Source: Clostridia bacterium
Lineage (GTDB): Bacteria; Bacillota; Clostridia; Christensenellales; CAG-138
Assembly (NCBI GenBank): GCA_017614315.1
Contig: JAGACA010000013.1
Coordinates: 49,157-113,156, forward strand
Direction: 5' to 3'
DNA: 64,000 nucleotides
Shown here: in pieces, positions 26,685 to 36,085 of the stretch
Layout of the letters: every line of letters begins with the position of its first letter
Numbering within the stretch: position 1 is the stretch's first letter
Position numbers and translations under genes: made by a program
Notes under the pieces: model-generated
Seen by the model: only the letters and a program-made list of their open reading frames with translations
Databases searched by the model: none
What the model was told of the DNA's origin: nothing

Positions 26685-26712
26685 AAAAAGGCTTGTTTTG
26701 CAAGCCTTTTTT
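26685..26712. terminator. Bidirectional terminator
   Basis: AAAAAGGCTTG / CAAGCCTTTTT stem with a TTTTG loop, between the convergent permease and LURP-one-like genes. Confidence 0.9.
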
Positions 26713-26715
26713 GTA

Positions 26716-27189
26716 TTAACTCCTTGAACATTTTTCCGCGTCGACCGCGAGCACGAACATGAGCGCCATCAAAGCGTCGTTCGGGTCGTACACCTCGATC
26801 GAGTAGGTATCCGTCCAGTGGAACAGCTCCTTCGAGACGCTCGCGGCGACGTTCCCGTCGGGATCTTTTATCTCGTAATCCCATTCGAGGAAATTGCCTG
26901 AGGCCTCCCAGCCGTTGAACGAGAGATCGTAGACCGGCCTGAATATCGAAAACAGCCTGCGCTTTATGACGCCGATCGGCTCTTCGCCTATCGAAAGCTC
27001 GAACGTCGGGGAGAGGGTAAGCACCTTCTCCTTTACGGTGCCGAGGTAATACCCGGCGGCGTCGTACACGTTCAGCTTATGTCCCCAGGAGAGCTGTCCC
27101 TTGACGGTAAAGAGCGTATTTCCCTCCTCGTCGAATATGTCATAGCTGTCGAACCAGGAGAAAAAGCGCTGTTTGAAAAGCATCTTCAT
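26716..27189 (-). CDS. LURP-one-related (YxjI-like) protein
   Basis: About 157 residues from ATG 27189. It is a Trp- and Asp-rich all-beta protein with the Tubby/LURP-one pattern (FDSYDIFDEEGNTLFTVKG, then LNVYDAAGYYLGTVKEK and DPDGNVAASVSKE). Bacterial members such as YxjI have no settled function; a membrane-lipid scramblase or structural role has been suggested for the wider superfamily. It is the last gene of the nfeD-floA group. No clear ribosome-binding site is visible. Confidence 0.75.
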   Translation of the reverse strand: MKMLFKQRFFSWFDSYDIFDEEGNTLFTVKGQLSWGHKLNVYDAAGYYLGTVKEKVLTLSPTFELSIGEEPIGVIKRRLFSIFRPVYDLSFNGWEASGNFLEWDYEIKDPDGNVAASVSKELFHWTDTYSIEVYDPNDALMALMFVLAVDAEKCSRS

Positions 27190-27223
27190 AACAGATCGCC
27201 GCGTTTTTTGCAAAGGCGCACGC

Positions 27224-27757
27224 TCACGCCTTGGTCGTCTCGGACTTGGGTCGTCCGAGGAGCTCCGACCAGACCACGCCCTGTGCGAGCGGCGGGAGCT
27301 TCGAGATCCTCTCCATGGCGCGCTTCGCGTTCTCGGCGGCGAGCTTTTCGCGGGCGATCCTGTCGTCCTCGTCGGCGAGCCTGCTGCCGAGCTTGCCCGC
27401 TACCGCGGCAGGTCTGTCGGGCGAGAACTTGGTTACGCCCTCGTGATAGCCGTCGTGGATGGAGCCGCCTCCGCAGTCGTCCTCTTCGCGGTCGATAACG
27501 GGTCTCGATTCCTTCACGAGCGTCTGACGCTCGAGCCTCGAGCGGTCGCGGCCGTCGTCTGTGTTTCTCTTGAGCTCCTGCTGCTTCGCGGCGGCGTTCC
27601 GGGCGTTGACGCTGCCCGCCGCGTCCTCAAGCGCGCGCTTCCTCGCAAGATCCCTCTGCTGGGCGGCGCGCTTCGCGGCCTCGGCCTTGCTCTTGGCCGA
27701 GATAACACTGATCACGACGCCCGCGACGATCGCCAGTATTATAATAGGGTAAGGCAT
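27224..27757 (-). CDS. Single-pass membrane protein with coiled coil, unknown function
   Basis: 177 residues: an N-terminal membrane anchor (YPIIILAIVAGVVISVI), an Ala/Lys/Arg-rich coiled-coil stretch (residues ~22-70), a disordered middle part and a conserved-looking tail (PLAQGVVWSELLGRPKS). I recognise this tail only as recurring in uncharacterised Clostridia proteins. AGGAGG lies seven bases before the ATG. It is 71 bases downstream of floA and probably belongs to that operon. Confidence 0.7.
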   Translation of the reverse strand: MPYPIIILAIVAGVVISVISAKSKAEAAKRAAQQRDLARKRALEDAAGSVNARNAAAKQQELKRNTDDGRDRSRLERQTLVKESRPVIDREEDDCGGGSIHDGYHEGVTKFSPDRPAAVAGKLGSRLADEDDRIAREKLAAENAKRAMERISKLPPLAQGVVWSELLGRPKSETTKA

Positions 27758-27828
27758 ATCGTACCTCCTGTATCAAAAGGAAGCCATCTCCCGGCGGGAG
27801 GAGTATCCCGCCGGGAAGCGTACGGAAG

Positions 27829-28839
27829 TTACTGCTGCTCGGTGGCGGTGGTCTTGCCGATGGCTTCGCGCATGTCGGTGTCCGCGATCATGTTCTTCAT
27901 GCGATAGTAGTCCATGATGCCGAGGTTGCCGTTCCTGAAGGCTTCTGCCATCGCCTTCGGGACTTCCGCTTCCGCCTCGACGACGCGGGCGCGCATGCCC
28001 TGGACCTCCGCCTTGTTCTCCTGCTCCTGAGCTATAGCCATTGCCCTGCGCTCCTCGGCCTTTGCCTGAGCGACGCGTTTATCGGCCTCGGCCTGGTCGG
28101 CCTGCAGCTTCGCGCCTACGTTCACGCCGACGTCTACGTCCGCGATATCGATGGAGAGAATCTCAAAAGCGGTGCCCGCGTCAAGACCCTTGCCGAGAAC
28201 GGTCTGAGAGATAAGATCGGGGTTCTCGAGAACGTCCTTATGCGAGAGGGACGAACCGATGGTGGTGACTATGCCCTCGCCTACGCGGGCGATGATCGTC
28301 TCTTCGCCGGCGCCGCCGACCAGGCGGTCGATATTGGCGCGGACGGTGACCTTTGCCTTTGCGCGGAGCTCGATGCCGTCCTTCGCGATCGCGGCGATGA
28401 CGGGCGTCTCGATGACGCGGGGATTGACGCTCATCTGCACGGCGGTGAGAACGTCACGACCGGCAAGGTCGATGGCGCAGGCCTTCTCGAAATCGAGGGG
28501 GATGCCCGCGCGCTGGGCGGCGATAAGAGCATTCGCGACGCGGTCTACGTTACCGCCTGCCAGGTAGTGCGCTTCCATCTTATTTATGGAGAGCGTAAGT
28601 CCCGCCTTGGTCGTCTTGATGAGGGGGTTTATGATCCTTGCGGGACGGACCTTCCTTATCTTCATGCCGACGAGGGTGAACAGACCCACGCGCACGCCGG
28701 AAGCCGCGGCGGAGATCCACAGACCGAGAGGTATGAACGAGAAGAAGATGATGATGAAGCAGATGACCGCGATGATTATCGCGACCAGCATACCGACGTT
28801 CATGCCGTTTCCGGCAAGCAGAACGAGGTCGTTGAACAT
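27829..28839 (-). CDS. floA: Flotillin-like protein FloA
   Basis: 336 residues, close to the 331 of B. subtilis FloA. An N-terminal membrane hairpin (residues 12-60) is followed by the SPFH domain ([20 protein letters not shown]) and an Ala/Glu-rich C-terminal coiled coil ([18 protein letters not shown]). It scaffolds functional membrane microdomains. AAAGGAG precedes the ATG. It lies downstream of nfeD with a small zinc-ribbon gene between; in B. subtilis the nfeD gene yqeZ lies directly beside floA. Confidence 0.95.
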   Translation of the reverse strand: MFNDLVLLAGNGMNVGMLVAIIIAVICFIIIFFSFIPLGLWISAAASGVRVGLFTLVGMKIRKVRPARIINPLIKTTKAGLTLSINKMEAHYLAGGNVDRVANALIAAQRAGIPLDFEKACAIDLAGRDVLTAVQMSVNPRVIETPVIAAIAKDGIELRAKAKVTVRANIDRLVGGAGEETIIARVGEGIVTTIGSSLSHKDVLENPDLISQTVLGKGLDAGTAFEILSIDIADVDVGVNVGAKLQADQAEADKRVAQAKAEERRAMAIAQEQENKAEVQGMRARVVEAEAEVPKAMAEAFRNGNLGIMDYYRMKNMIADTDMREAIGKTTATEQQ

Positions 28840-28873
28840 AAGACTTATCTCCTTTTAGATATTTTTATAAAAT

Positions 28874-29092
28874 TCAGCCGATCATGTCAAAGAGCTTGAT
28901 CAGCAGATATATCAATCCGATGAACAGGGGTATGCCGACGGCGAGCCATATCCAGTCGCGCCTTACGCGGCGCTTGTCCGCCTCTCCCTCCGCGATCTCG
29001 TTCGCCTTCGCAGCTTCATACGAGACCCCGCACTTGGGACAAGCGGCGGCCTGGCTCGAATAGAATATCCGGCAGTTCCTGCAGTACTTCAT
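28874..29092 (-). CDS. Small zinc-ribbon single-pass membrane protein
   Basis: 72 residues. The zinc ribbon (CRNC ... CPKCG, residues 4-22) is followed by a charged linker and one C-terminal membrane helix (residues ~48-69). Its ATG overlaps the nfeD stop by four bases, showing translational coupling and arguing that it is a true gene. Function unknown; by position it may act with NfeD and FloA. Confidence 0.8.
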   Translation of the reverse strand: MKYCRNCRIFYSSQAAACPKCGVSYEAAKANEIAEGEADKRRVRRDWIWLAVGIPLFIGLIYLLIKLFDMIG

Positions 29093-29619
29093 ACGCGTTT
29101 TACCAGCACCTTCATGCCGTCGACGGACACGACCTCGACCTCGGCGTCCTTATCGATGAACTCGGCCTCGGAGGAAACATCCATCCGCTTGCCGTCGATC
29201 ACGGCTATCCCCGCGGGACGCAGCGCCGTAACGGCGGTGCCCCTCATGCCGATGAGCTTCTTGGTCTCCTCGCCCGTGCGGGTGGTGGAATCCGCGTCGA
29301 TCGCGGTGTTCAGCACCACGGGCGACCGACTGAGCTTGCCCTTCAATGCCGACCGGAATATCACCGCAGCGATCACCGCGAGCAGAGCGACGATTATAAG
29401 AAGCGAGAACATTGCTGCGGGCAGAGAATAGGATCCGATGACAAGTCCCGCGATCAGCGCGATACCGCCCGAAATGCCCGCTGCGCCGAAGCCCGGTATG
29501 AGCATCTCGATCACAATAAGTATCATGCCGATAACCACGAGAACTATACCGCCGATATTGTCTGCCCAGCCCTGAGCCCAATCGGCGAAGAATCCCGTTG
29601 ATAGAACCAAAGGAAACAT
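29089..29619 (-). CDS. NfeD-like membrane protein
   Basis: 176 residues. Two to three membrane helices (residues ~22-90: GGIVLVVIGMILIVIEMLIP, then LVIGSYSLP...VIF) are followed by a C-terminal OB-fold (LIGMRGTAVTALRPAGIAVI, DAEVEVVSVDGMKVLVKRV). It lacks the protease domain of long NfeD proteins. NfeD proteins accompany flotillins and are thought to modulate membrane microdomains. It is the first gene of the operon, behind the promoter at 29652-29680. Confidence 0.92.
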   Translation of the reverse strand: MFPLVLSTGFFADWAQGWADNIGGIVLVVIGMILIVIEMLIPGFGAAGISGGIALIAGLVIGSYSLPAAMFSLLIIVALLAVIAAVIFRSALKGKLSRSPVVLNTAIDADSTTRTGEETKKLIGMRGTAVTALRPAGIAVIDGKRMDVSSEAEFIDKDAEVEVVSVDGMKVLVKRV

Positions 29620-29651
29620 TGCGATTACCGTCCTTTCCTGACTTCGTATAT

Positions 29652-29680
29652 ATTTTATGCGATTTTCGGGACGCTTTCAA
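29652..29680 (-). promoter_or_regulatory. Promoter of the nfeD-floA operon
   Basis: Minus strand: TTGAAA (29680-29675), 17-bp spacer, TAAAAT (29657-29652). Confidence 0.75.
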
Positions 29681-29690
29681 TAAAAACAAG

Positions 29691-29717
29691 GTAAAGAATT
29701 GTAAAGAATGTGTAAAG
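29691..29717 (-). promoter_or_regulatory. Three CTTTAC direct repeats upstream of the nfeD promoter
   Basis: On the minus strand CTTTAC occurs three times with 10- and 11-bp periodicity, ending 10 bases before the -35 box. Direct repeats one helical turn apart at this place resemble binding sites of OmpR/PhoB-type activators. Confidence 0.4.
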
Positions 29718-29840
29718 TATCGTCCGCCGCGGCGCTTCCTTATAATATTCCATATTTCTCTCTCACGGAGCGACCATGCTTTTTCGCACCGGGAGCTATA
29801 CTTTCACCGTGGGCGATGCCCGCGGGAGGAGCGTCGGAAA

Positions 29841-30599
29841 ATGTACCTTGAGCTTTTTCTCATCGACGATCTTCTCCTGAACCTCCTTATTCTGCGGCTG
29901 GCGGCGGCTTTCGTTTCGGTACGCCCCCCACTATACCGGATCGCACTCGTATCGCTCGCATCGTCGGGCGTGTCCGCCGCTGCCGCATACCTTCTTCCCG
30001 TTTTGAGGTCGCCCTTCCTCCGGCTGCCCCTGCTCGCCCTCATGGCGCTGGGGCTCCCGGGAAGGAGCCTCCGGGCGTTCCTGATAAACGCGGCGGCGGT
30101 GCTGACCGCCACCTTCACGGCGGGCGGCTGCGCTCTTGCCGTGGCGTACCTTTCGGGAGGAGGCGTGAAGGACGGCTTCATCTCTGGCGGGGTGAGCCTG
30201 CGGGCGTTCCTTTCGGCGGCGCTCGCGGTGTCCTTTCTTCCGAGAGCCGTCCGGAGCATACTCAGACGCCGCGTGAGGAACGGGAATTCGGCAAAGGTCG
30301 TGCTGCTTCACGACGGGATCCCCCGCCGCTTCGACGCGCTGATCGACACGGGGAATTCGCTGTTCGAGCCCGTAACGGGTCTGCCCGTCGCGGTGATACG
30401 CTGCCGCGCGCTCAAGCCCTACGCGCGCCTGCCCATACCCGTCGCGACCGCCGCGGGAAGAACGGTGCTTTTCGGGTTCAGACCCGACAGGATAAGCGTA
30501 AACGGCAGGGAGACCGCGTGCATAGTCGCCGTCACAGACGAAAAAACCGGCGCGGAGGCCATTGTCCCGCCGGAGCTTGTAAAGGATATGATCGATTGA
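29841..30599 (+). CDS. spoIIGA: SpoIIGA, pro-sigma-E processing aspartic protease
   Basis: 252 residues, shorter than the ~309 of B. subtilis. About 130 N-terminal residues hold five hydrophobic helices, followed by a soluble protease half with the catalytic DTGNSL motif near residue 170 ([12 protein letters not shown]). In the mother cell it cleaves the pro-sequence of sigma-E after a signal from SpoIIR. ATG 29841 has GGGAGGAG 9 bases upstream. Its stop overlaps the TTG start of sigE, the standard gene pair. A TATAAT at 29741-29746 may be its -10 box; no -35 consensus is seen, which fits activator-dependent (Spo0A-type) control, although no clear 0A box was found. Confidence 0.93.
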   Translation: MYLELFLIDDLLLNLLILRLAAAFVSVRPPLYRIALVSLASSGVSAAAAYLLPVLRSPFLRLPLLALMALGLPGRSLRAFLINAAAVLTATFTAGGCALAVAYLSGGGVKDGFISGGVSLRAFLSAALAVSFLPRAVRSILRRRVRNGNSAKVVLLHDGIPRRFDALIDTGNSLFEPVTGLPVAVIRCRALKPYARLPIPVATAAGRTVLFGFRPDRISVNGRETACIVAVTDEKTGAEAIVPPELVKDMID

Positions 30600-31315
30600 T
30601 ACCCGAACGGATACTTAAACTGCTTCTGAAAGCTTATCTTCGCCTGCCGAAGGGTTTGACGGGCGGAGAGCTTGAATACCTCGGCGCGGGCGAATCCCTC
30701 CCGCCCCCGCTTTCGAAGGAGGAGGAAGCGGCGGCGCTCGCCCGCCTCGCCGGGGGAGACGAGAACGCGAAGACTCTTCTTATCGAACACAATCTTCGCC
30801 TCGTCGTCTATATCGCGCGCCGGTTCGAGAACACCGGCGCGGGGATCGAGGACCTTATCTCGATAGGCGCGATCGGGCTCATCAAGGCGGTGAACACGTT
30901 CAGCGCCGACCGCAGCATAAAGCTCGCCACCTACGCGAGCCGCTGTATCGAGAACGAGATACTGATGTATCTTCGGAAAGCAAACCGCCTCCGCCTTGAG
31001 GTCTCGCTCGACGAACCCCTGAACGTCGATTGGGACGGCAACGAACTTTTGCTTTCCGACGTCCTCGGCACGGAGGACGATCTCGTATCGAAGGATCTCG
31101 AGAGCGAGATCGAACGCGAGCTGCTTTCCGAGGCGATGTCGCGGCTGGGTCCGCGCGAGCGCGAGATAGTCGAGCTCCGCTACGGGATACGCGACGGACG
31201 CGAATACACCCAGAAGCAGGTCGCGGACATACTCGGGATATCTCAGAGCTATATCTCCCGCCTCGAGAAGCGCATAATGGTGAAGCTTTATAAGGAAATG
31301 CAGGCGATGGAATAA
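30596..31315 (+). CDS. sigE: RNA polymerase sporulation sigma factor sigma-E (pro-form)
   Basis: 239 residues. The N-terminal pro-sequence ([15 protein letters not shown]) leads to [19 protein letters not shown], the conserved region around the SpoIIGA cleavage site. Region 2 follows ([37 protein letters not shown]), and region 4 ends in an HTH ([20 protein letters not shown]). It directs early mother-cell transcription during sporulation. The TTG start at 30596 overlaps the spoIIGA stop by 4 bases and has AAAGGA 9 bases upstream; the longer frame from 30518 lies inside spoIIGA and is rejected. Confidence 0.95.
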   Translation: MIPERILKLLLKAYLRLPKGLTGGELEYLGAGESLPPPLSKEEEAAALARLAGGDENAKTLLIEHNLRLVVYIARRFENTGAGIEDLISIGAIGLIKAVNTFSADRSIKLATYASRCIENEILMYLRKANRLRLEVSLDEPLNVDWDGNELLLSDVLGTEDDLVSKDLESEIERELLSEAMSRLGPREREIVELRYGIRDGREYTQKQVADILGISQSYISRLEKRIMVKLYKEMQAME

Positions 31316-31319
31316 AACT

Positions 31320-31334
31320 CCGCTGTGCGGAGAT
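31320..31334. terminator. Weak hairpin between sigE and the SDR gene
   Basis: CTCCG-CTGTG-CGGAG, five bp only, followed by ATTTATTAATT. Possible weak terminator for both convergent genes. Confidence 0.4.
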
Positions 31335-31337
31335 TTA

Positions 31338-32138
31338 TTAATTCAACAGCTTCCTTAACAGGTACGCCTGCGCGCAGGCGGGAAGCGCGGAGAAGAGTTT
31401 GAGCTTTAATGAATTGTTGATGAAATATCTGAACCGCGGACGCTTCTTTTCGGCGATCTTCACAAGGAATCCGGCGAGCTTTTCGGGCGGCTTCGGCTTA
31501 CCCGTGTTTGACACGACTATGCCGCGGAAGCGTTCCGTGACGCCGGGATAGAGCTTCGTTTTCTTTCCCATTGCGTCCATCGCCCTTATCGCGCCCTTCG
31601 TCATGCCGTCGCCGAATGCGCCGGGATAGACGGTGATAACTCGCACGCCGATGAGGCCGAGCTCCATCGCAAGCGAATGCGCGTACCCGTCGAGCGCGCG
31701 CTTCGTCACGGTATAAACGCCGTTGAAAGGCAGAGGGTCGAGCGGCGCGAGCTCGCTCGCGGTAATGATTATCCTGCCGTTCCCCCTTCTTACGAGCGGC
31801 AAAAGCTCGCGATCCACGCGGTATGCGCCCATGAGGTTGACCTCGAGCATCCGTTCGAGGGCGTCCTCCTCTATCTCGATGAAAGAGTCCATGGTATAGA
31901 GCCCGGCGAGGTGGATGATCGCCCAAAGGCCTTCGCAGCTTTTTCCGAGCTCCTCCCCCGCCGCTCTGACGCTTTCCGCGCTCGTCACATCCATACACAC
32001 GGGCACTGCGCCTTCGGGGACGCTTTTAACGTCGATATCCGCCGCGAATACCGTGTATCCGCGCTCGAGGAACGCGCGGACGGCGGCGGCGCCGAGGCTC
32101 CCGCCCGCGCCGGTTATGAGGATCGATTTGTTTTCCAT
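31338..32138 (-). CDS. Short-chain dehydrogenase/reductase
   Basis: 266 residues. The NAD(P)-binding TGAGGSLG motif is at residues 8-15, the catalytic Tyr-x-x-x-Lys is YTVTK near residue 145, and TASEL supplies the preceding Ser. It is thus an active classical SDR, substrate unknown. The C-terminal ~50 residues are basic and hydrophobic, perhaps membrane associated. ATG 32138 with GAGGAAAGAG upstream is preferred over an earlier in-frame ATG nine codons up. A hairpin separates it from the oxidoreductase operon. Confidence 0.88.
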   Translation of the reverse strand: MENKSILITGAGGSLGAAAVRAFLERGYTVFAADIDVKSVPEGAVPVCMDVTSAESVRAAGEELGKSCEGLWAIIHLAGLYTMDSFIEIEEDALERMLEVNLMGAYRVDRELLPLVRRGNGRIIITASELAPLDPLPFNGVYTVTKRALDGYAHSLAMELGLIGVRVITVYPGAFGDGMTKGAIRAMDAMGKKTKLYPGVTERFRGIVVSNTGKPKPPEKLAGFLVKIAEKKRPRFRYFINNSLKLKLFSALPACAQAYLLRKLLN

Positions 32139-32157
32139 ATCTCTTTCCTCTATGAGT

Positions 32158-32185
32158 AAGGGCAAGCCGTTCGGCTTGCCCTTTT
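32158..32185. terminator. Hairpin between the SDR and oxidoreductase genes
   Basis: AAGGGCAAGCC / GGCTTGCCCTT around GTTC, perfect 11 bp. The T-run is better for the plus strand, but the only transcription known to cross it is the minus-strand oxidoreductase operon. Confidence 0.6.
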
Positions 32186-32197
32186 CGGTTGAGAAAA

Positions 32198-32746
32198 TTA
32201 CTTGATCTGGTCTCGGACGGAGGCCTTGCCGAGCTCGATGGCCTGCTCGTTCAGCGGGATGAGGTGAGCCTTCTTTTCGCCGAGCTTATAGAGCAGGGCG
32301 TCGAGAACCGACTTGGAGTCGACCGCCTTGGTCGCCTCGAGGTAAGCGCCCAGCATGGCCATGTTGCCGACCTTGGGGTTATTGAGGGAATCGGCGATCT
32401 CGTTGCAGGGAACGTAATAGACGTCGATATCGGTCCTCGTGGCCTTCTTGTCGATGATGGAGCTGTTGATGAAGAGCTTGCCGCCGGGGAGAACGTTCGC
32501 CTCGAACTTGTCGAGGGAAGGACGGTTCATCGCGATGACGCAGTCGGCCATGTTGATGCAGGGGGACGCGACGGGCTCGTCGGAAACGACGACGGAGCAG
32601 TTCGCGGTGCCGCCGCGCATTTCGGGACCGTAGGAGGGGAGCCAAGAAACGTTCTTGCCCTCATACATGCCCGCGTAGGCGAGTAGCTGGCCGATGAGCA
32701 GGACGCCCTGGCCGCCGAAACCTGCAAAAATGTTAGTCCAAAGCAT
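32198..32746 (-). CDS. 2-oxoacid:ferredoxin oxidoreductase, gamma subunit
   Basis: 182 residues with the gamma-subunit signature GFGGQGVLLIGQLLAYAG at residues 9-26 and PSYGPEMRGGTANC soon after. It belongs to the VorC/KorC group. Together with the delta, alpha and beta subunits upstream it would oxidise a 2-oxoacid (branched-chain or 2-oxoglutarate) to an acyl-CoA while reducing ferredoxin. AAGGAGG lies 7 bases before the ATG, overlapping the beta-subunit stop. Confidence 0.93.
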   Translation of the reverse strand: MLWTNIFAGFGGQGVLLIGQLLAYAGMYEGKNVSWLPSYGPEMRGGTANCSVVVSDEPVASPCINMADCVIAMNRPSLDKFEANVLPGGKLFINSSIIDKKATRTDIDVYYVPCNEIADSLNNPKVGNMAMLGAYLEATKAVDSKSVLDALLYKLGEKKAHLIPLNEQAIELGKASVRDQIK

Positions 32747-32758
32747 ATTCTGTCCTCC

Positions 32759-33502
<744 letters not shown>

Positions 33503-33508
33503 TTTAAC

Positions 33509-34570
33509 TTATGCCTCCCTCGTTTTGAGAATGTAGTCGGCGATCTCTTCCGCAGTGGGGGTGTAGCTGCCGGGCTTGCCGTAGAAGTCGACGGGCTTCA
33601 TTCCGTTGATGGCAAGACGTACGTCCTCGTGCATCTGGCCGGCGGAGATCTCGACGGTGATCTCGCGCTTTACGCTGGGCTGAGCCATGACCGCCCTGAG
33701 TTCCTTCTCGGGGAAGGGCCAAATGGTGATGGGACGAACGAGACCGACCTTGACGCCCTTCGCCTCGCACAGAGCGATGGCGGATTTGCAGATACGGGCG
33801 ACGGTGCCGTAGGCGCAGACTATGACCTCGGCGCCCTCGGTCTTATACTGCTCGACCATGACTTCCTTCTCCTGGATCTCCTTATAGCGGGCCTGGAGCC
33901 TGTCGTTCATCTCCTGCAGCTCGTCTACCTCGATATAGAGGGAGTTTACGATGGAGCGGGGACGATCGCCCTTCCAGCCGGTGACGGCCCAGGTCTTAGC
34001 GGGAAGCTCCTTCTGCTCGTGCTCGTGGAACTCGACGGGCTCCATCATCTGACCGATGATGCCGTCGGCAAGGAGCATGACGGGGGTGCGGTAAATATCG
34101 GCGAGGTCAAAGGCGTTGTGCATGAGATCGACCGCTTCCTGAACGGAGGAGGGAGCGAGGACGATCAGATGATAATCGCCGTGGCCGCCGCCCTTGGTGG
34201 CCTGGAAATAGTCGCCCTGAGAGGGCTGGATGGAACCGAGGCCGGGGCCGCCGCGCATCATGTTGCAGACGACGCAGGGAAGCTCGGCGCCGGCGATATA
34301 GCTGATGCCCTCCTGCTTTAAGGATACTCCCGGAGAGGACGAGCTGGTCATGACCCTCGCGCCTGCGGCGGCGGCGCCGTAGACCATATTGATCGCGGCG
34401 ACTTCGCTCTCAGCCTGGAGGAAGCATCCGCCTATCTTGGGCATACGGGCGGACATATACTCGGGAATGTCGTTCTGAGGAGTGATGGGATAGCCGAAGA
34501 AGAAACGGCAGCCGGCCTGGATGGCGGCCTCCGCGATGGCTTCGCAGCCCTTCATGAGTTTCTTTGCCAT
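33509..34570 (-). CDS. 2-oxoacid:ferredoxin oxidoreductase, alpha subunit (VorB-like)
   Basis: 353 residues. The N-terminal pyrimidine-binding domain has FFFGYPITPQNDIPEYM, then TSSSSPGVSLKQEGISY and MMRGGPGLGSIQPSQGDY, which fits VorB (3-methyl-2-oxobutanoate type) better than the long fused PorA. The start is taken at MAKKLMKGC because GGAGG lies 10 bases ahead; an upstream ATG nine codons earlier overlaps that site. Substrate specificity (branched chain or 2-oxoglutarate) cannot be told by eye. Confidence 0.93.
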   Translation of the reverse strand: MAKKLMKGCEAIAEAAIQAGCRFFFGYPITPQNDIPEYMSARMPKIGGCFLQAESEVAAINMVYGAAAAGARVMTSSSSPGVSLKQEGISYIAGAELPCVVCNMMRGGPGLGSIQPSQGDYFQATKGGGHGDYHLIVLAPSSVQEAVDLMHNAFDLADIYRTPVMLLADGIIGQMMEPVEFHEHEQKELPAKTWAVTGWKGDRPRSIVNSLYIEVDELQEMNDRLQARYKEIQEKEVMVEQYKTEGAEVIVCAYGTVARICKSAIALCEAKGVKVGLVRPITIWPFPEKELRAVMAQPSVKREITVEISAGQMHEDVRLAINGMKPVDFYGKPGSYTPTAEEIADYILKTREA

Positions 34571-34583
34571 GCTCTTTTCCTCC

Positions 34584-34796
34584 TTACTCTTTTTCAACGG
34601 TGATGACCGCGTCCGGGCAGGTGCGTGCGCAGCTTGCGCAGGCGATGCAGGCGCCCTGATCGATCACCTCGGCGGGGTGATAACCCTTCTCGTTGAGCTT
34701 GGTCTTCGAGAGCTGCATGATCTTCTTCGGACATGCGCGGACGCACAGCCCGCAGCCCTTGCAGCGGTTCTCGTCAATGGTTACTTTGGATACCAT
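34584..34796 (-). CDS. 2-oxoacid oxidoreductase delta subunit, 2x[4Fe-4S] ferredoxin
   Basis: 70 residues with two complete cluster motifs: CKGCGLCVRACP (residues 12-23) and CIACASCARTCP (residues 50-61). It carries electrons from the catalytic subunits to external ferredoxin. First gene of the delta-alpha-beta-gamma operon; AAGGAGG precedes the ATG. Confidence 0.94.
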   Translation of the reverse strand: MVSKVTIDENRCKGCGLCVRACPKKIMQLSKTKLNEKGYHPAEVIDQGACIACASCARTCPDAVITVEKE

Positions 34797-34876
34797 ATGC
34801 GTTTGTGACCTCCTTGGATTTTGAGCATCTGCGCCACTCGCGAACAGGCGCAGAAACGCCCTATGTTCTGATTGTA

Positions 34877-34882
34877 ATTATA
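34877..34882 (-). promoter_or_regulatory. -10 box of the oxidoreductase operon
   Basis: Minus strand TGCTATAAT, an extended -10 element (TGnTATAAT). The -35 region 17 bp upstream is TTTTTC, a poor match, so the TG extension probably compensates. Confidence 0.6.
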
Positions 34883-34985
34883 GCACTTAATGCCCTGGGG
34901 AAAAAGATGAAATGAAAATATATTAATCTTCGTTCTTTAACTGCCAAATCTTACCGCGCTGATATGGCAATATTGTATTCAAAGT

Positions 34986-35005
34986 TAAAAAACCGCCGAA
35001 GCGGT
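34986..35005 (-). terminator. Terminator of the three-lipoprotein operon
   Basis: Minus strand: ACCGC-TTCG-GCGGT followed by six Ts. A second hairpin, GGCGGCA/TGCCGCC (35016-35032), lies just before it. Confidence 0.8.
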
Positions 35006-35059
35006 CAATAAATGAGGCGGCAGACTGCCGCCCCTCATGATTTCTCGTTGTTTAAAAAC

Positions 35060-35752
35060 TCATTCGCCAATGTTCACAAGGAACCACGTTCCTTCGTACT
35101 TAAGGAGGTATCCGATCACGGTATCCGTATTACCTCCGGCAGTGACCGTCAGCTCTACCTCGTAGACTTCGGTGACGCGGTTCAATATTTCGTTGATCAT
35201 CCCGCCTCCTGTGGGATCTATATTGGAGGTCGTGCTTCCGATATAGTTCCTTAATCCGGCTGATGAAACGCTCCCTTTGGTCGCACGTCCCGAATAGGTG
35301 ATGCTGAACGCGCTTCCGCCGCAGTCCTCGTACAGATCAAGCATATGATAGCAGATGGGAATGAATGCCGAATCGCACGATGTTGCCGATACGCCGTATC
35401 TCGAAAGCATTTCTCTCCAGTCTTCGCGTACAGAGCTTTCGGAGTAGTTTGGAAAATTAGCGCTGTAAAACGCCTTGAAATTATTGACCATCGAGCCCGG
35501 ATAGCACCTCAGAAGATCGTTCTCCGAGCCGGTGCTCATGAACCTTTCATACGCCCTGCAGCATTCATTTACCTTATCCTCAAGGTTATCCTTCGGCACA
35601 TAAGCTGTGGGAGCCGCAGTGCGGACCGGAGCCGAAGTCGTTCCCAAACCATTATTGCTTTGGTTATAAGGAGTCTCCGAGGATGAACATCCAACAAGAA
35701 GTACGGCAACGAGCAGAATCACTGAAAAAAACAGACTTTGTATCTTTTTCAT
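35060..35752 (-). CDS. Lipoprotein of unknown function
   Basis: 230 residues. The signal peptide ends in a lipobox (LLVGC at residues 18-22), followed by a Ser/Thr/Pro/Asn linker to about residue 50. The mature domain has helical patterns around CCRAYERFMSTGSENDLLRC and a beta-rich C-terminal part ending in LLKYEGTWFLVNIGE, reminiscent of NTF2-like or DUF4878-like extracellular domains. It sits 3 bases downstream of the next lipoprotein gene, so is co-transcribed. Confidence 0.75.
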   Translation of the reverse strand: MKKIQSLFFSVILLVAVLLVGCSSSETPYNQSNNGLGTTSAPVRTAAPTAYVPKDNLEDKVNECCRAYERFMSTGSENDLLRCYPGSMVNNFKAFYSANFPNYSESSVREDWREMLSRYGVSATSCDSAFIPICYHMLDLYEDCGGSAFSITYSGRATKGSVSSAGLRNYIGSTTSNIDPTGGGMINEILNRVTEVYEVELTVTAGGNTDTVIGYLLKYEGTWFLVNIGE

Positions 35753-35755
35753 GTT

Positions 35756-36070
35756 TTATTTCCTCGTAAGAACAATTTCACTTCCAATGCCTCCGGGAGC
35801 TTTAAGTGTAAGCGTGTTTCCGGAAATCTCCCCATATAGCATTGTCATAAAAGAAGGAACGCTCACCGCATATCTTCCGTCGGTGGTTTTTTCCCATGTT
35901 CCTCTTTGACCTAATGCAATAACAGTTCCGTTTTCCAAAAATTCAAAGTTGTTAATTTCATCTCCGGCGAATCCCCATATCCCTACGATCTTATCCTTTC
36001 CGCAACCCATCATCGGAATCATCAACGCAAGGAACAATAATACCGTAATAATACATAAAGCCCGTTTCAT
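35756..36070 (-). CDS. Small lipocalin-like lipoprotein (DUF5640-like) A
   Basis: 104 residues: a signal peptide with lipobox (PMMGC) and a single compact beta domain (IVGIWGFAGDEINNFEFLENG, GTWEKTTDGRYAV, GNTLTL), the pattern of small DUF5640/lipocalin-like extracellular domains. Its signal peptide is nearly identical to that of the upstream gene, but the mature parts are quite different. Function unknown. Confidence 0.78.
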   Translation of the reverse strand: MKRALCIITVLLFLALMIPMMGCGKDKIVGIWGFAGDEINNFEFLENGTVIALGQRGTWEKTTDGRYAVSVPSFMTMLYGEISGNTLTLKAPGGIGSEIVLTRK

Positions 36071-36085
36071 TTTAATCCTCTTTTT

